Source: an uncultured Sphingomonas sp.
Lineage (GTDB): Bacteria; Pseudomonadota; Alphaproteobacteria; Sphingomonadales; Sphingomonadaceae
Direction of reading: 5' to 3'
Assembly: GCF_913777625.1 (NCBI RefSeq)
Contig: NZ_CAJYTI010000005.1
Location: 46,758-110,757, forward strand
Length of the DNA: 64,000 nucleotides
The stretch's first letter is position 1. Every line of letters starts with the position of its first letter. The translations under genes and the position numbers were made by a program. Under the pieces are notes generated by a model that worked only from the letters and a program-made list of their open reading frames with translations, did no database searches and was not told the origin of the DNA. Below, piece after piece: positions 18,448 to 26,794 of this stretch.

Positions 18448-19067
18448 CCGAAGAAGAAGCACGTGCCTGGGTGCGCGATCGCTATGGTGTTTCACGTGAA
18501 ACAATGCTCGGGCGATTTGGCGAAATCCTCGTCGCCGGCGCAGAGCACCAGAATCTGATCGCACGATCAACGCTCGATACCCTGTGGAGCAGGCACCTGG
18601 CGGACTCCGCGCAACTGGTGCCTTTGTCCGACGGGGCTGGGGAGGGCAGCTGGCTCGACGTCGGCAGCGGGGCAGGGTTGCCCGGTCTCGTTGTCGCGCT
18701 GCTCACCGCGCGACCGGTTGTTCTGGTAGAGCCCCGTGCCAAGCGCGTCGTTTTTCTGCGCGAAGCGGCTGAGGCGCTTGGCGTCGCCGCGCGCGTGACG
18801 GTCATCGGCAGCAAGGTCGAGGCCTATCGTCCGGCGCGACCCGCTGCGGTCGTGTCGGCGCGTGCCGTCGCCGAGCTGAGCGCGCTGATGTTATCCACAG
18901 TTCACTGCACCGATTCGTCCACAGTCTGGTTGCTGCCCAAAGGCCGCAGCGCGCAATCGGAGGTGGATGCCGCGCGTGCGAAATGGCAAGGTCGGTTTCA
19001 CGTGGAACCCAGCATCACGCAGCCGGACTCGGGCATCGTGGTCGCAACACAGATAGGCGCCAGATGA
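18444..19067 (+). CDS. rsmG: 16S rRNA (guanine(527)-N7)-methyltransferase RsmG
   Basis: A 207-residue SAM methyltransferase that makes m7G527 in 16S rRNA; the SAM site is [18 protein letters not shown]. The gene doubles as carrier of DNA sites: a perfect parS (18488-18503, encoding GVSRET), a DnaA-box pair (18891-18923) in the segment [13 protein letters not shown], and a weaker parS (18994-19009, encoding FHVEP). These coding stretches may be shaped by DNA-binding needs rather than by the protein. It is coupled by ATGA to both mnmG and parA. Confidence 0.94.
   Translation: MTEEEARAWVRDRYGVSRETMLGRFGEILVAGAEHQNLIARSTLDTLWSRHLADSAQLVPLSDGAGEGSWLDVGSGAGLPGLVVALLTARPVVLVEPRAKRVVFLREAAEALGVAARVTVIGSKVEAYRPARPAAVVSARAVAELSALMLSTVHCTDSSTVWLLPKGRSAQSEVDAARAKWQGRFHVEPSITQPDSGIVVATQIGAR
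18488..18503. promoter_or_regulatory. parS site 2 (ParB-binding)
   Basis: TGTTTCACGTGAAACA, the perfect 16-bp palindromic parS consensus, inside the 5' part of rsmG. Confidence 0.95.
18891..18923. promoter_or_regulatory. DnaA-box pair inside rsmG
   Basis: TTATCCACA at 18891-18899 is an exact DnaA box. TCGTCCACA at 18915-18923, 24 bp later, has two mismatches and is identical, including flanks (GATTCGTCCACAG), to the box at 9697-9709 in the putative oriC. Confidence 0.65.
18994..19009. promoter_or_regulatory. parS site 3 (degenerate)
   Basis: GGTTTCACGTGGAACC keeps the 14-bp core of parS site 1 (GTTTCACGTGGAAC) but differs from it in the first and last base of the 16-bp frame. It lies near the 3' end of rsmG, about 55 bp before parA. 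Confidence 0.75.
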
Positions 19068-19846
19068 TCACCATCACGATCGCCAATCAGAAGGGCGGGG
19101 TGGGCAAGACCACCACTGCCATCAATGTCGGCACCGCGCTGGCCGCTACGGGCAAGCGCGTTTTGCTGATCGATTTCGATCCCCAGGGGAATGCGTCGAC
19201 CGGCCTCGGCATCGGTCGCGGGGATCGTGAGCATTCGAGCTATGACCTGCTCGTTACCGACGCGAACCTCGAGGACGTGGCGGTGCCGACCAACGTACCC
19301 GGGCTCGACGTCGTGCCGGCGACGCAGGATCTCTCCGGTGCCGAGATCGAGCTGATCGAGTTCGATGCACGCACCCACCGCCTCGATGCGGCGATCAAAC
19401 GCCACCGCGCGGCGCGCTGGGACGTGATCCTGGTCGATTGTCCGCCATCCCTGGGTCTGCTGACCGTCAACGCCATGGTCGCTGCCCATGCGCTGCTGGT
19501 GCCGCTTCAATGCGAGTTCTTCGCGCTCGAAGGCCTCAGCCAGCTGCTCAACACCGTCGAGCGGATTCGAAGCCGATTCAATCCGGGCCTGTCGATCCTC
19601 GGCGTGGCGCTGACCATGTACGATCGTCGCAATCGGCTGACCGATCAGGTCTCCGAGGATGTGCGTGCGGTGCTGGGGCGGGTAGTGTTCGACACCGTCA
19701 TCCCTCGCAACGTTCGCCTTTCCGAAGCGCCGAGCCATGGCGTGCCCGCGCTGATCTATGACCATCGCTGCGCCGGTTCCGAAGCCTATATCGCGCTCGC
19801 CCGCGAAGTGATCGACCGTCTTCCCAAATTGCAGAAAGCCGCATGA
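19064..19846 (+). CDS. parA: chromosome partitioning ATPase ParA
   Basis: A 260-residue deviant Walker ATPase that moves ParB-parS complexes during chromosome segregation. Motifs: ANQKGGVGKTTTAINVGTALA (deviant Walker A with the signature Lys), VLLIDFDPQGNAS (A'), and VILVDCPPSLGLLTVNAM (Walker B). There is no N-terminal helix-turn-helix, as expected for a chromosomal ParA. The ATG at 19064 overlaps the rsmG stop; parB follows with ATGA. Confidence 0.96.
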   Translation: MITITIANQKGGVGKTTTAINVGTALAATGKRVLLIDFDPQGNASTGLGIGRGDREHSSYDLLVTDANLEDVAVPTNVPGLDVVPATQDLSGAEIELIEFDARTHRLDAAIKRHRAARWDVILVDCPPSLGLLTVNAMVAAHALLVPLQCEFFALEGLSQLLNTVERIRSRFNPGLSILGVALTMYDRRNRLTDQVSEDVRAVLGRVVFDTVIPRNVRLSEAPSHGVPALIYDHRCAGSEAYIALAREVIDRLPKLQKAA

Positions 19847-20739
19847 CCGATTCCCCCGCCGCCGCCCGCAAACCCCGCCCCGGTCTCGGCCGCGGGCTAT
19901 CCGCGTTGCTGGGCGACAGCCTCCCCGAAGAGCCGATCAAGGGCAATCCGACCAGCGCTTCCGGCGTGCGGATGCTGCCGATCAGTTCGCTGGTCGCCGA
20001 TCCCAACCAGCCGCGTCGCCACTTTGACGAGGAGGCGCTGGATACGCTGGCGGAGTCGATCCGTACCCGTGGGCTGATCCAGCCGATCTTCGTGCGTCCG
20101 CATGGCCAGAGCTTCCAGATCGTCGCCGGCGAACGTCGCTGGCGCGCGGCACAGCGGGCACGGCTGCACGAGGTGCCGGTGATCGTTCGCGAGCTGAACG
20201 ACGCCGAGACGCTCGAGATCGCGCTGATCGAGAACATCCAGCGCCAGGACCTCAACGCGATCGAAGAAGCTGAGGGCTATGCGCGCCTAATCCGCGAGTT
20301 CGGCCATACCCAGGAAGCGCTGGGCAAGATCGTCCACAAGTCGCGCAGTCACATCGCCAACTTGCTGCGCCTGCTCGACCTGCCCCAAGCAGTGCGTGAG
20401 ATGGTGGTCGATCGCTCGCTGGAAATGGGCCACGCCCGCGCGCTGATCGGTGCGCCCGATCCGGAGAAGCTGGCGCGTGAAGTCGTCGCCAAGGGCCTCT
20501 CGGTACGCGACGCGGAGAAGCTTGCCCGCACTGCCAAGCCTGCACCGAAGCGCAAGGCGAGCGTGGCGAGCAGCGAGCGCGATCCCGATATTGCCGCGCT
20601 GGAGCGCCATCTGGGAGACGTTCTGGGTCTCAACGTCCGCATCGCCCATGCCGAGAAGGGGGGCACGCTGCAGGTGAGCTACTCGACGCTCGACCAGCTC
20701 GACATGCTCTGCCAGCGGCTGAGCGGGGAGCGGATCTGA
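19843..20739 (+). CDS. parB: chromosome partitioning protein ParB
   Basis: A 298-residue CTP-dependent DNA clamp that loads at parS. The N-terminal GLGRGLSALLGD stimulates ParA. The ParB/sulfiredoxin domain (about 43-130) carries IVAGERRWRAAQRA, the CTP-binding GERRxRA motif, and ENIQRQDLNAIEEAEGY. The helix-turn-helix with HKSRSHIANLLRLL (about 166-179) reads parS. The C-terminal dimer domain ends at LCQRLSGERI. Four parS sites lie within about 5 kb. Confidence 0.96.
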   Translation: MTDSPAAARKPRPGLGRGLSALLGDSLPEEPIKGNPTSASGVRMLPISSLVADPNQPRRHFDEEALDTLAESIRTRGLIQPIFVRPHGQSFQIVAGERRWRAAQRARLHEVPVIVRELNDAETLEIALIENIQRQDLNAIEEAEGYARLIREFGHTQEALGKIVHKSRSHIANLLRLLDLPQAVREMVVDRSLEMGHARALIGAPDPEKLAREVVAKGLSVRDAEKLARTAKPAPKRKASVASSERDPDIAALERHLGDVLGLNVRIAHAEKGGTLQVSYSTLDQLDMLCQRLSGERI

Positions 20740-20801
20740 TCCGACTGCGCTGCCCTTAGTGGCAGGTTTGACCTTTTCGCTGGGCATGGCAGCATGACGG
20801 C

Positions 20802-21995
20802 ATGCTGCTCTCTGCGCCGGGCCGTGGGCCGATCCTGTCCTTCGACTTTCCCCTGTCGCGTTCCACCGCCGAGGCCCGGCTTTCGGCCTTCCTGCCGCAT
20901 GCCGGGGCGGCCTATACTGAGCATCGCAACGAGGATCAGGGGCCGGGACGCCACCATGCCGTGTCTCGGCTTTCCGCTGCCTTGCGGCGCCGGTTGGTCA
21001 GCGAGGAGGAAGTCGCTCGCGCAGTCGTTGCTCGTCACGGCGTGCACGCGGCTGCCAAGTTCCTGGCCGAGCTCTTTTGGCGCACCTATTGGAAGGGGTG
21101 GCTCGAGCAGCATCCGGCGATCTGGCGCCAGTGGCGTGGGGCCTGCGCCGCGTGGGATGCCCGCGGCATGCCGGAGGGCTATGAGGCGGCGATCGACGGT
21201 CGCACCGGGATTGATGCCTTTGACGGCTGGGTCCGTGAGCTTCTGGAAACGGGCTATCTCCACAACTGGGCGCGGATGCAGTTCGCCTCGATCTGGATCT
21301 TTACGCTTGGGCTTCCCTGGGAGCTCGGGGCTGCCTTTACCTTCGACCATTTCGTCGATGCCGATGCGGCGTCAAACACGCTGTCCTGGCGATGGGTTGC
21401 GGGCTTGCACACCAACCGCAAGCCCTATCTCGCGGATCCAGATCGCATTCGCGAGCGCACCGGCGGTCGGTATCGTCCGGACGGATTGGCGCGGAACGCG
21501 GCTGTTCCACGTGAAACATCATCGGCTTCGCGCGAACCGCTGCGGACGGCGGCCATGCCGACCTCCGGCGCGCCGACCCTGATCCTGCTCACGCCGGAAG
21601 ACCTCTCCCTGGAGACGGAGCACGCCCTTGCGCAGATCGACGTTCGCCACGTCGTTGCCTGCCGATCCCATTGCCGAGGTCCCGGCGATATTGCCGCCGT
21701 CGCCGATGGCCTCCAGCGGGCAGCCAGTCATTGGCGTGTTCCGGCCGCTTGGTTCAACGATCTCGACGGCGTGTTCGATCTCGCACGAGAACAGGGGGTT
21801 CGCCAGATCCTGACCGGCTACGCTACCGTGGGCACCGTGGCGGATGCGCTCGCTGCTGCGGTGCTCCCAAAGGGGCTGACTCTTGCCGAGCACCAGCGAC
21901 TGTGGGACGCACGCGCCTGGCCACACTGCGGCAAAGGCTATTTCGCGCTCGGGAAGCAGATCCCGTCGCTGCTGGCGGAAGCAGGCATAGTCTAG
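20802..21995 (+). CDS. photolyase/cryptochrome-like FAD-binding protein with unusual domain order
   Basis: A 397-residue protein. Residues about 25-230 match the photolyase FAD-binding helical domain: AAKFLAELFWRTYWKGWLE, LHNWARMQFASIWIF, GLPWELGAAFTFDHFVDADAASNTLSWRW, HTNRKPYLAD and TGGRY. In ordinary photolyases an alpha/beta antenna domain precedes this. Here the protein begins almost at the FAD domain, and an alpha/beta-looking region (about 253-397: PTLILLTPEDL, GVRQILTGYATVGTVADAL, DARAWPHCGKGYFALGKQIPSLL) follows it. This suggests a permuted order. Repair activity is unproven. The interdomain segment contains parS site 4 (codons 234-239). Confidence 0.78.
   Translation: MLLSAPGRGPILSFDFPLSRSTAEARLSAFLPHAGAAYTEHRNEDQGPGRHHAVSRLSAALRRRLVSEEEVARAVVARHGVHAAAKFLAELFWRTYWKGWLEQHPAIWRQWRGACAAWDARGMPEGYEAAIDGRTGIDAFDGWVRELLETGYLHNWARMQFASIWIFTLGLPWELGAAFTFDHFVDADAASNTLSWRWVAGLHTNRKPYLADPDRIRERTGGRYRPDGLARNAAVPRETSSASREPLRTAAMPTSGAPTLILLTPEDLSLETEHALAQIDVRHVVACRSHCRGPGDIAAVADGLQRAASHWRVPAAWFNDLDGVFDLAREQGVRQILTGYATVGTVADALAAAVLPKGLTLAEHQRLWDARAWPHCGKGYFALGKQIPSLLAEAGIV
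21503..21518. promoter_or_regulatory. parS site 4 (ParB-binding)
   Basis: TGTTCCACGTGAAACA, a perfect parS, in coding sequence of the photolyase-like gene (encoding AVPRET), about 0.8 kb after parB. Confidence 0.92.
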
Positions 21996-22094
21996 CGAGC
22001 GTCGCTCCTTGCGCCCGTCCTGGTAAAGGAAGCGTAACCGTGCGCCGGGTCGGCGTAGCTTGCACAGGCTGTTCCCATCCTGCACGAGAGAGGG

Positions 22095-22751
22095 ATGGCC
22101 GCTCCTGACCACGAACTCGAAGGGCTGACGATCGTCGCCCATCCGCTGGTGCAGCATCGCCTGACCCGTTTACGCGACCGCACCACGCCCCCCGAGCGGT
22201 TCCGATCGGAACTGCGGGCAATTACTATGCTGCTGGGCGCCGCTGCACTCGCCGACCTTCCCCTGCGAAATGCCCGGATCGAGACGCCGGTGGCCGGAAT
22301 GGAATCGCCCTTGCTGGAGGGGCCGCCGCCGGTGATCGCCCCCGTGCTGCGGGCCGGGTTGGGAATGGCGGAAGGGCTGGTCGATCTGCTGCCCGAAGCA
22401 TCCGTCGCGCATCTGGGGATGTATCGCGATCCGCAGACGCTCGACGCGGTTGAATATTATTTCAACGCGCCGGCCGATCTGGCCGATCGCCTCGTCGTCC
22501 TGGTCGATCCGATGCTGGCAACGGGGCACAGCGCGATCGCCGCGCTCGACCGGCTGAAGCGGGAAGGTGCGCGCGCCGTGCGGTTCGTCTGCCTGCTCGC
22601 GGCGGCACCGGGTGTACGGGCGGTACGCACCGCCCATCCCGACGTGCCGATCTGGGCAGCCGGAGCCGATGCTGCGCTCAATGACCATGGCTATATCGTG
22701 CCCGGCCTGGGCGACGCCGGCGATCGCATTTTCGGCACCGGCACCACGTAA
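22095..22751 (+). CDS. upp: uracil phosphoribosyltransferase
   Basis: A 218-residue salvage enzyme that makes UMP from uracil and PRPP. The PRPP loop VVLVDPMLATGHSA and the uracil site at the C-terminus (LNDHGYIVPGLGDAGDRIFGT) are clear, as is the flexible-arm region VAGMESPLLEGPPPVIAPVLRAGLGM. A GAGAGAGGG ribosome site precedes ATG 22095. It appears monocistronic. Confidence 0.93.
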   Translation: MAAPDHELEGLTIVAHPLVQHRLTRLRDRTTPPERFRSELRAITMLLGAAALADLPLRNARIETPVAGMESPLLEGPPPVIAPVLRAGLGMAEGLVDLLPEASVAHLGMYRDPQTLDAVEYYFNAPADLADRLVVLVDPMLATGHSAIAALDRLKREGARAVRFVCLLAAAPGVRAVRTAHPDVPIWAAGADAALNDHGYIVPGLGDAGDRIFGTGTT

Positions 22752-22771
22752 ATTAGCCCTACAAAAACAGC

Positions 22772-22789
22772 GATGATAGCGCTAACGTC
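22772..22789. promoter_or_regulatory. putative LacI-family operator upstream of the GH3 gene
   Basis: An 18-bp dyad GATGATAGC-GCTAACGTC with the central TAGCGCTA palindrome (7 of 9 bases matching between arms) resembles operators of LacI-type sugar repressors, including the xylose repressor type known in Caulobacter and Xanthomonas. It lies 125 bp before the secreted GH3 enzyme and just after upp. The rest of the 163-bp gap (22752-22914) shows no clear promoter hexamers. Confidence 0.5.
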
Positions 22790-22914
22790 GCCCACGTTGC
22801 GTACGAGATAACACGATAATCGGTCCACCCTGACCGACCGACGCGCGTGGCTACTCCGTGTAGAGGGGTGGCGGCGCTGCGACGGCGGTCCGAGCGGATC
22901 CCAGGGAGAGAGAG

Positions 22915-25569
22915 ATGCACCGCACCCTTCGTGCCGCGCTGCTGAGTGCCGCGCTTCTGCCGCTGCCCGCCTGGGCCCAGAGCGCGGCCGATCCGCGCGC
23001 CGATGCCGATGCCAAGGCTGCCGCCATCGTTGCGCAGCTCACCCGCGAGGAAAAGATCGGCCAGCTGCTCAACGTCGCGCCGGCGATCCCACGGCTGAAC
23101 ATCCCCCGCTACAATTGGTGGACCGAATCGCTCCACGGCGCGCTCGGCACGGTGCCGACCACCAACTTCCCCGAGCCGATCGGTCTTGCCGCGAGCTTCG
23201 ACGCGCCGCTCGTACACGACGTCGCCGCGGCGATCAGCAGCGAGGTGCAGGGCCTGCACGCGCTGGCGCGCGAGACCGGGCGGCTGGGGCGGATCGGCAT
23301 CGGGCTCGATACCTGGTCGCCCAACATCAACATCTTCCGTGATCCGCGCTGGGGGCGGGGGCAGGAGACCTATGGCGAGGACCCGTTCCTCACCGCACGA
23401 ATGGGGGTGGCCTTCGTTCAGGGCATGCAGGGCTCCAATCCGGACCTGCCGAACGTGATCGCCACGCCCAAGCACTTCGCCGTGCATAGCGGGCCGGAAT
23501 CGACCCGCCACGCCGCCAACGTGTTCGTATCGCGACACGATCTGGAGGATACCTACCTCCCGGCATTCCGCGCGGCGATCGTCGAGGGCAAGGCGGGATC
23601 GGTGATGTGCGCCTATAACCGCATCGACGGCCAGCCTGCCTGCGCGAGCGACGAGCTGCTCAAGGACCATCTCCGCGGCGCCTGGGGCTTCAAGGGCTAT
23701 GTCGTCTCGGACTGCGATGCGGTGAAGGACATCAGCGACAACCATCATTATGCACCCGACGGCGCGACCGCGGTCGCCGCGGCGATCCGGGCCGGTGTCG
23801 ACAATGAATGCCACACCCAGACGCTGACCGACACGGCGGGGCTGGGCGAGCGCTACCGCGAGGCGCTGGCCAAGGGCCTGATCACCCAAAGCGAGATCGA
23901 CCGGACGCTGGTGCGCCTCTTCTCCGCGCGGCTGCGCAACGGCGACCTGCCCGGGATACGCGCCACGAATGGCAAGCGCAGCGATGTCGGCGCGCCCGCG
24001 CATCGTGCGCTGGCGCTCGACGCCGCCGAGAAGAGCCTGGTGCTGCTCAAGAATGACGGCCTGCTGCCGCTGAAGCCCGGTAGCCGCATCGCGGTGATCG
24101 GCCCGCTGGGAGACGCGACGCGGGTGTTGCGGGGCAATTATTCCTCGCCGCAATCGGGCACGCCGATCTCGGTTATCGAAGGCCTGCGCCGCGCCTTCCC
24201 CAAGGCGGAGGTCCGCTATGCACCGTTCGGATCCTCGGTCACCGATGGCGATCCGGTGCCGGGCTCGGCGCTGCGCACGCCGGATGGCAAACCCGGGCTG
24301 CTCGCGCGCTATTTCAACCCGGTATCGCCGCCGCCCGCCGAATTTGCGCCCGGCACCTTCCGTGATGCCACGGCAAAAATGCAATTTGCCCCTACGCCGG
24401 TCGTTACCCGGGTCGAGGCGGACGTCTCTGCCCGCAGCCTCGATCTGGCGCAGGTTTCCGACCATCATCGCACCGTCTGGACCGGCTTTCTGGTGCCGCC
24501 CGAAACCGGCACCTATCGGCTGGGCCTGACCGGTTTTGGCGGCGGGATGACCTTCGAGGGCAAGCCGTTCGTCGATCTGAGCAAGGGCGGCTGGGGCACG
24601 CTGCCGACGATGCGCGAGGTGCAGCTGGTTCGCGGCAAGCGCTATCCGATCGAGATCCGCACCGACGAGCACGTCCTTTCCGGCATCAATCTAGTCTGGA
24701 AGCGGATCAGCGCCGATCCTATCGCGGAGATGAAGGCCGCTGCCGCCAATGCGGATGTCCTCGTCGCGGTCGTGGGCATCACCTCCGACCTCGAGGCCGA
24801 GGAATCGCCGCTGCAGATCCCCGGCTTCAAGGGCGGCGACAAGACCAGCCTCGATCTGCTGCCCGATCAGCAGGCGCTGCTGGAAGCGGCAAAGGCCACC
24901 GGCAAGCCGCTGGTGGTGGTGGCGATGAACGGCAGCCCGATCAACCTCAGCTGGGCCAAGGACCATGCCGCCGCGATCCTGGAGGCCTGGTACCCGGGCG
25001 AGCAGGGGGGCACCGCCATCGCCAATATCCTGTCGGGCAAGACCAGCCCCTCGGGGCGCCTGCCGCTCACCTTTTACCGCAGCGTCGACGATCTCCCGCC
25101 GTTCGGCGATTACGGCATGCGGGGGCGGACCTATCGCTACTTCACCGGCACGCCGGTCTATCCGTTCGGCCACGGCCTCAGCTACACAAGCTTCGCTTAT
25201 GGCACGCCGGTCGTGGACCGCACCGAGGGCGGGGCGGGCGCAGGGCTCACCGTCACCGCCGAGGTGCGCAACACCGGTACCCGCGCAAGTGACGAGGTGG
25301 CCCAGCTTTATCTCAACTTCCCCGAGGATCCCGGTGCGCCGCGCATCGCCCTGCGCGGCTTCCAGCGGGTGTCGCTGAAGGCCGGCGAGGCGCAGAAGCT
25401 GCGCTTCACGCTCTCGCAGCGCGACCTCAGCATGGTGACGGTGGAGGGGCGGCATCGCCTGCTCGCCGGCACCTATCGCGTCACCGTAGGCGGCGGGCAG
25501 CCGGGGTCGGGCGCGCCGGGCGCCTCCGTGCAATTCAAGCTCGCCAAGGCGATCGATCTGCCCGATTGA
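22915..25569 (+). CDS. secreted GH3 beta-xylosidase/beta-glucosidase with PA14 domain
   Basis: An 884-residue periplasmic or outer-surface glycosidase. Signal peptide 1-22 (ending AWAQ). GH3 N-domain: NWWTESLHGAL, SPNINIFRDPRWGRGQETYGEDP, and the nucleophile Asp in GYVVSDCDAVKDI. GH3 C-domain around 370 onward (SLVLLKNDGLLPL) is interrupted by a PA14 domain (about 461-600: GLLARYFNP to SGINLVWKRI). It resumes at VLVAVVGITSDLEAEE and ends with a fibronectin-III-like domain (about 760-870). The WWTESLHG motif is typical of xylan 1,4-beta-xylosidases, but beta-glucosidase cannot be excluded. A GGAGAGAG ribosome site precedes the ATG. Confidence 0.9.
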   Translation: MHRTLRAALLSAALLPLPAWAQSAADPRADADAKAAAIVAQLTREEKIGQLLNVAPAIPRLNIPRYNWWTESLHGALGTVPTTNFPEPIGLAASFDAPLVHDVAAAISSEVQGLHALARETGRLGRIGIGLDTWSPNINIFRDPRWGRGQETYGEDPFLTARMGVAFVQGMQGSNPDLPNVIATPKHFAVHSGPESTRHAANVFVSRHDLEDTYLPAFRAAIVEGKAGSVMCAYNRIDGQPACASDELLKDHLRGAWGFKGYVVSDCDAVKDISDNHHYAPDGATAVAAAIRAGVDNECHTQTLTDTAGLGERYREALAKGLITQSEIDRTLVRLFSARLRNGDLPGIRATNGKRSDVGAPAHRALALDAAEKSLVLLKNDGLLPLKPGSRIAVIGPLGDATRVLRGNYSSPQSGTPISVIEGLRRAFPKAEVRYAPFGSSVTDGDPVPGSALRTPDGKPGLLARYFNPVSPPPAEFAPGTFRDATAKMQFAPTPVVTRVEADVSARSLDLAQVSDHHRTVWTGFLVPPETGTYRLGLTGFGGGMTFEGKPFVDLSKGGWGTLPTMREVQLVRGKRYPIEIRTDEHVLSGINLVWKRISADPIAEMKAAAANADVLVAVVGITSDLEAEESPLQIPGFKGGDKTSLDLLPDQQALLEAAKATGKPLVVVAMNGSPINLSWAKDHAAAILEAWYPGEQGGTAIANILSGKTSPSGRLPLTFYRSVDDLPPFGDYGMRGRTYRYFTGTPVYPFGHGLSYTSFAYGTPVVDRTEGGAGAGLTVTAEVRNTGTRASDEVAQLYLNFPEDPGAPRIALRGFQRVSLKAGEAQKLRFTLSQRDLSMVTVEGRHRLLAGTYRVTVGGGQPGSGAPGASVQFKLAKAIDLPD

Positions 25570-25644
25570 GCGGAGCCATCGGCCGCCCACGTGCATTTTC
25601 GCTTCATCTCGGCTAGCGCGGCCTAACCGGATGGGGGATTTTGC

Positions 25645-26583
25645 ATGGCGGGTGGCCTGGTTGCATTGCTGGACGATATCGCCGCGCTGGCGAAGCTGGC
25701 AGCGGCGTCGCTGGATGACGTTGCAGGGGCGGCGGGCAAGGCCGGTGCCAAGGCGGCAGGTGTCGTGATCGACGATACCGCAGTCACGCCGCGCTACGTG
25801 GTGGGCCTCACGCCCGATCGCGAACTGCCGATCATCGGCAAGATCGCGCTCGGTTCGATTGCCAACAAGCTGCTGCTCATCCTGCCGCTGGCGCTGCTGC
25901 TCAGCGCCTTCGCGCCTTGGGCGCTGACCCCGATCCTGATGCTCGGCGGCACCTATCTGTGCTTCGAGGCGGCGGAGAAGATCCTCGAGGCGCTGACCGG
26001 CAGCCATGCCGAGGAAGCGGTCGCCGCGATCAGCGATGTCAAGGCACTGGAGAAGCGCCAGGTCGTTGGCGCCATCCGCACCGATCTGATCCTGTCGGCC
26101 GAGATCATGGTGATCGCGCTGGCACAACTCCCCGCCGATATGGCGTTCGTGACGCGGGCTGGCGCGTTGGTTCTGGTCGCGCTGGCGATCACCATTGGCG
26201 TGTACGGCGTCGTCGCGCTGCTCGTGAAGATGGACGATATCGGGCTCCACCTCAGCCGTGGTGAAGCGCGCGGCCCGATGGCTGCGGTCGGACGCGGCCT
26301 GGTGCGCGCGATGCCGTTGCTGCTCAGCGCGCTGAGCCACATCGGCGTCGCGGCGATGGTGTGGGTCGGGGGCGGCATCCTGCTGCACGGGATGGAGGAA
26401 TTCGGGGCAAGCGGGCTGCCGCACGCGCTGCACCACGGTGCCGCGCTGGCCGGTGCGGCGACAGGCATGCTGGGGGGCATCGTCGCCTGGCTGGTCTACG
26501 CGCTCGGCTCGGCGCTCGTCGGACTGGTGGTCGGGGGCGTCGTCGTCGGTTTGCTCCACTTGGTGCCGCGCAAGGGCCACTGA
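25645..26583 (+). CDS. DUF808 (YedI-like) inner membrane protein
   Basis: A 312-residue protein whose N-terminus (MAGGLVALLDDIAALAKLAAASLDDVAGAAGKAGAKAAGVVIDDTAVTPRYV in order) and about six helices match the DUF808/YedI family. The motif FEAAEKILEAL follows the second membrane segment. Function is unknown. It stands alone after the GH3 gene, with a 75-bp gap and a GGGGGA stretch before the start. Confidence 0.87.
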   Translation: MAGGLVALLDDIAALAKLAAASLDDVAGAAGKAGAKAAGVVIDDTAVTPRYVVGLTPDRELPIIGKIALGSIANKLLLILPLALLLSAFAPWALTPILMLGGTYLCFEAAEKILEALTGSHAEEAVAAISDVKALEKRQVVGAIRTDLILSAEIMVIALAQLPADMAFVTRAGALVLVALAITIGVYGVVALLVKMDDIGLHLSRGEARGPMAAVGRGLVRAMPLLLSALSHIGVAAMVWVGGGILLHGMEEFGASGLPHALHHGAALAGAATGMLGGIVAWLVYALGSALVGLVVGGVVVGLLHLVPRKGH

Positions 26584-26794
26584 CCCGAGTGCCGTGCAAC
26601 GCGCGCAAGGCTGCGCTGCGTTTCGCCCTAGGGTCTAGAAAGCGAACCCATATAATAGGTTAAGTGAATTTACGCCCTCGGGTGCAATTGTCAGTGGGGC
26701 GCGACGCAGCTACCCAGCGATGGCGGGCGGGGCCATCGCTTGCCAAGCGCCGATCCGTCTTGGCGACACCATCACAGAAGGGGAGGAATCCGGC

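Noticed and set aside
22759..24672. A 637-codon minus-strand frame opposite the GH3 gene
   Set aside because: Arg/Ala-rich shadow of a strongly supported GH3 coding sequence; no family similarity.
25580..25600. A CACGTG core after the GH3 gene, and others at 18458, 35691 and 54990, considered as further parS sites
   Set aside because: Flanking bases do not match TGTTNCACGTGAAACA beyond the six-base core.
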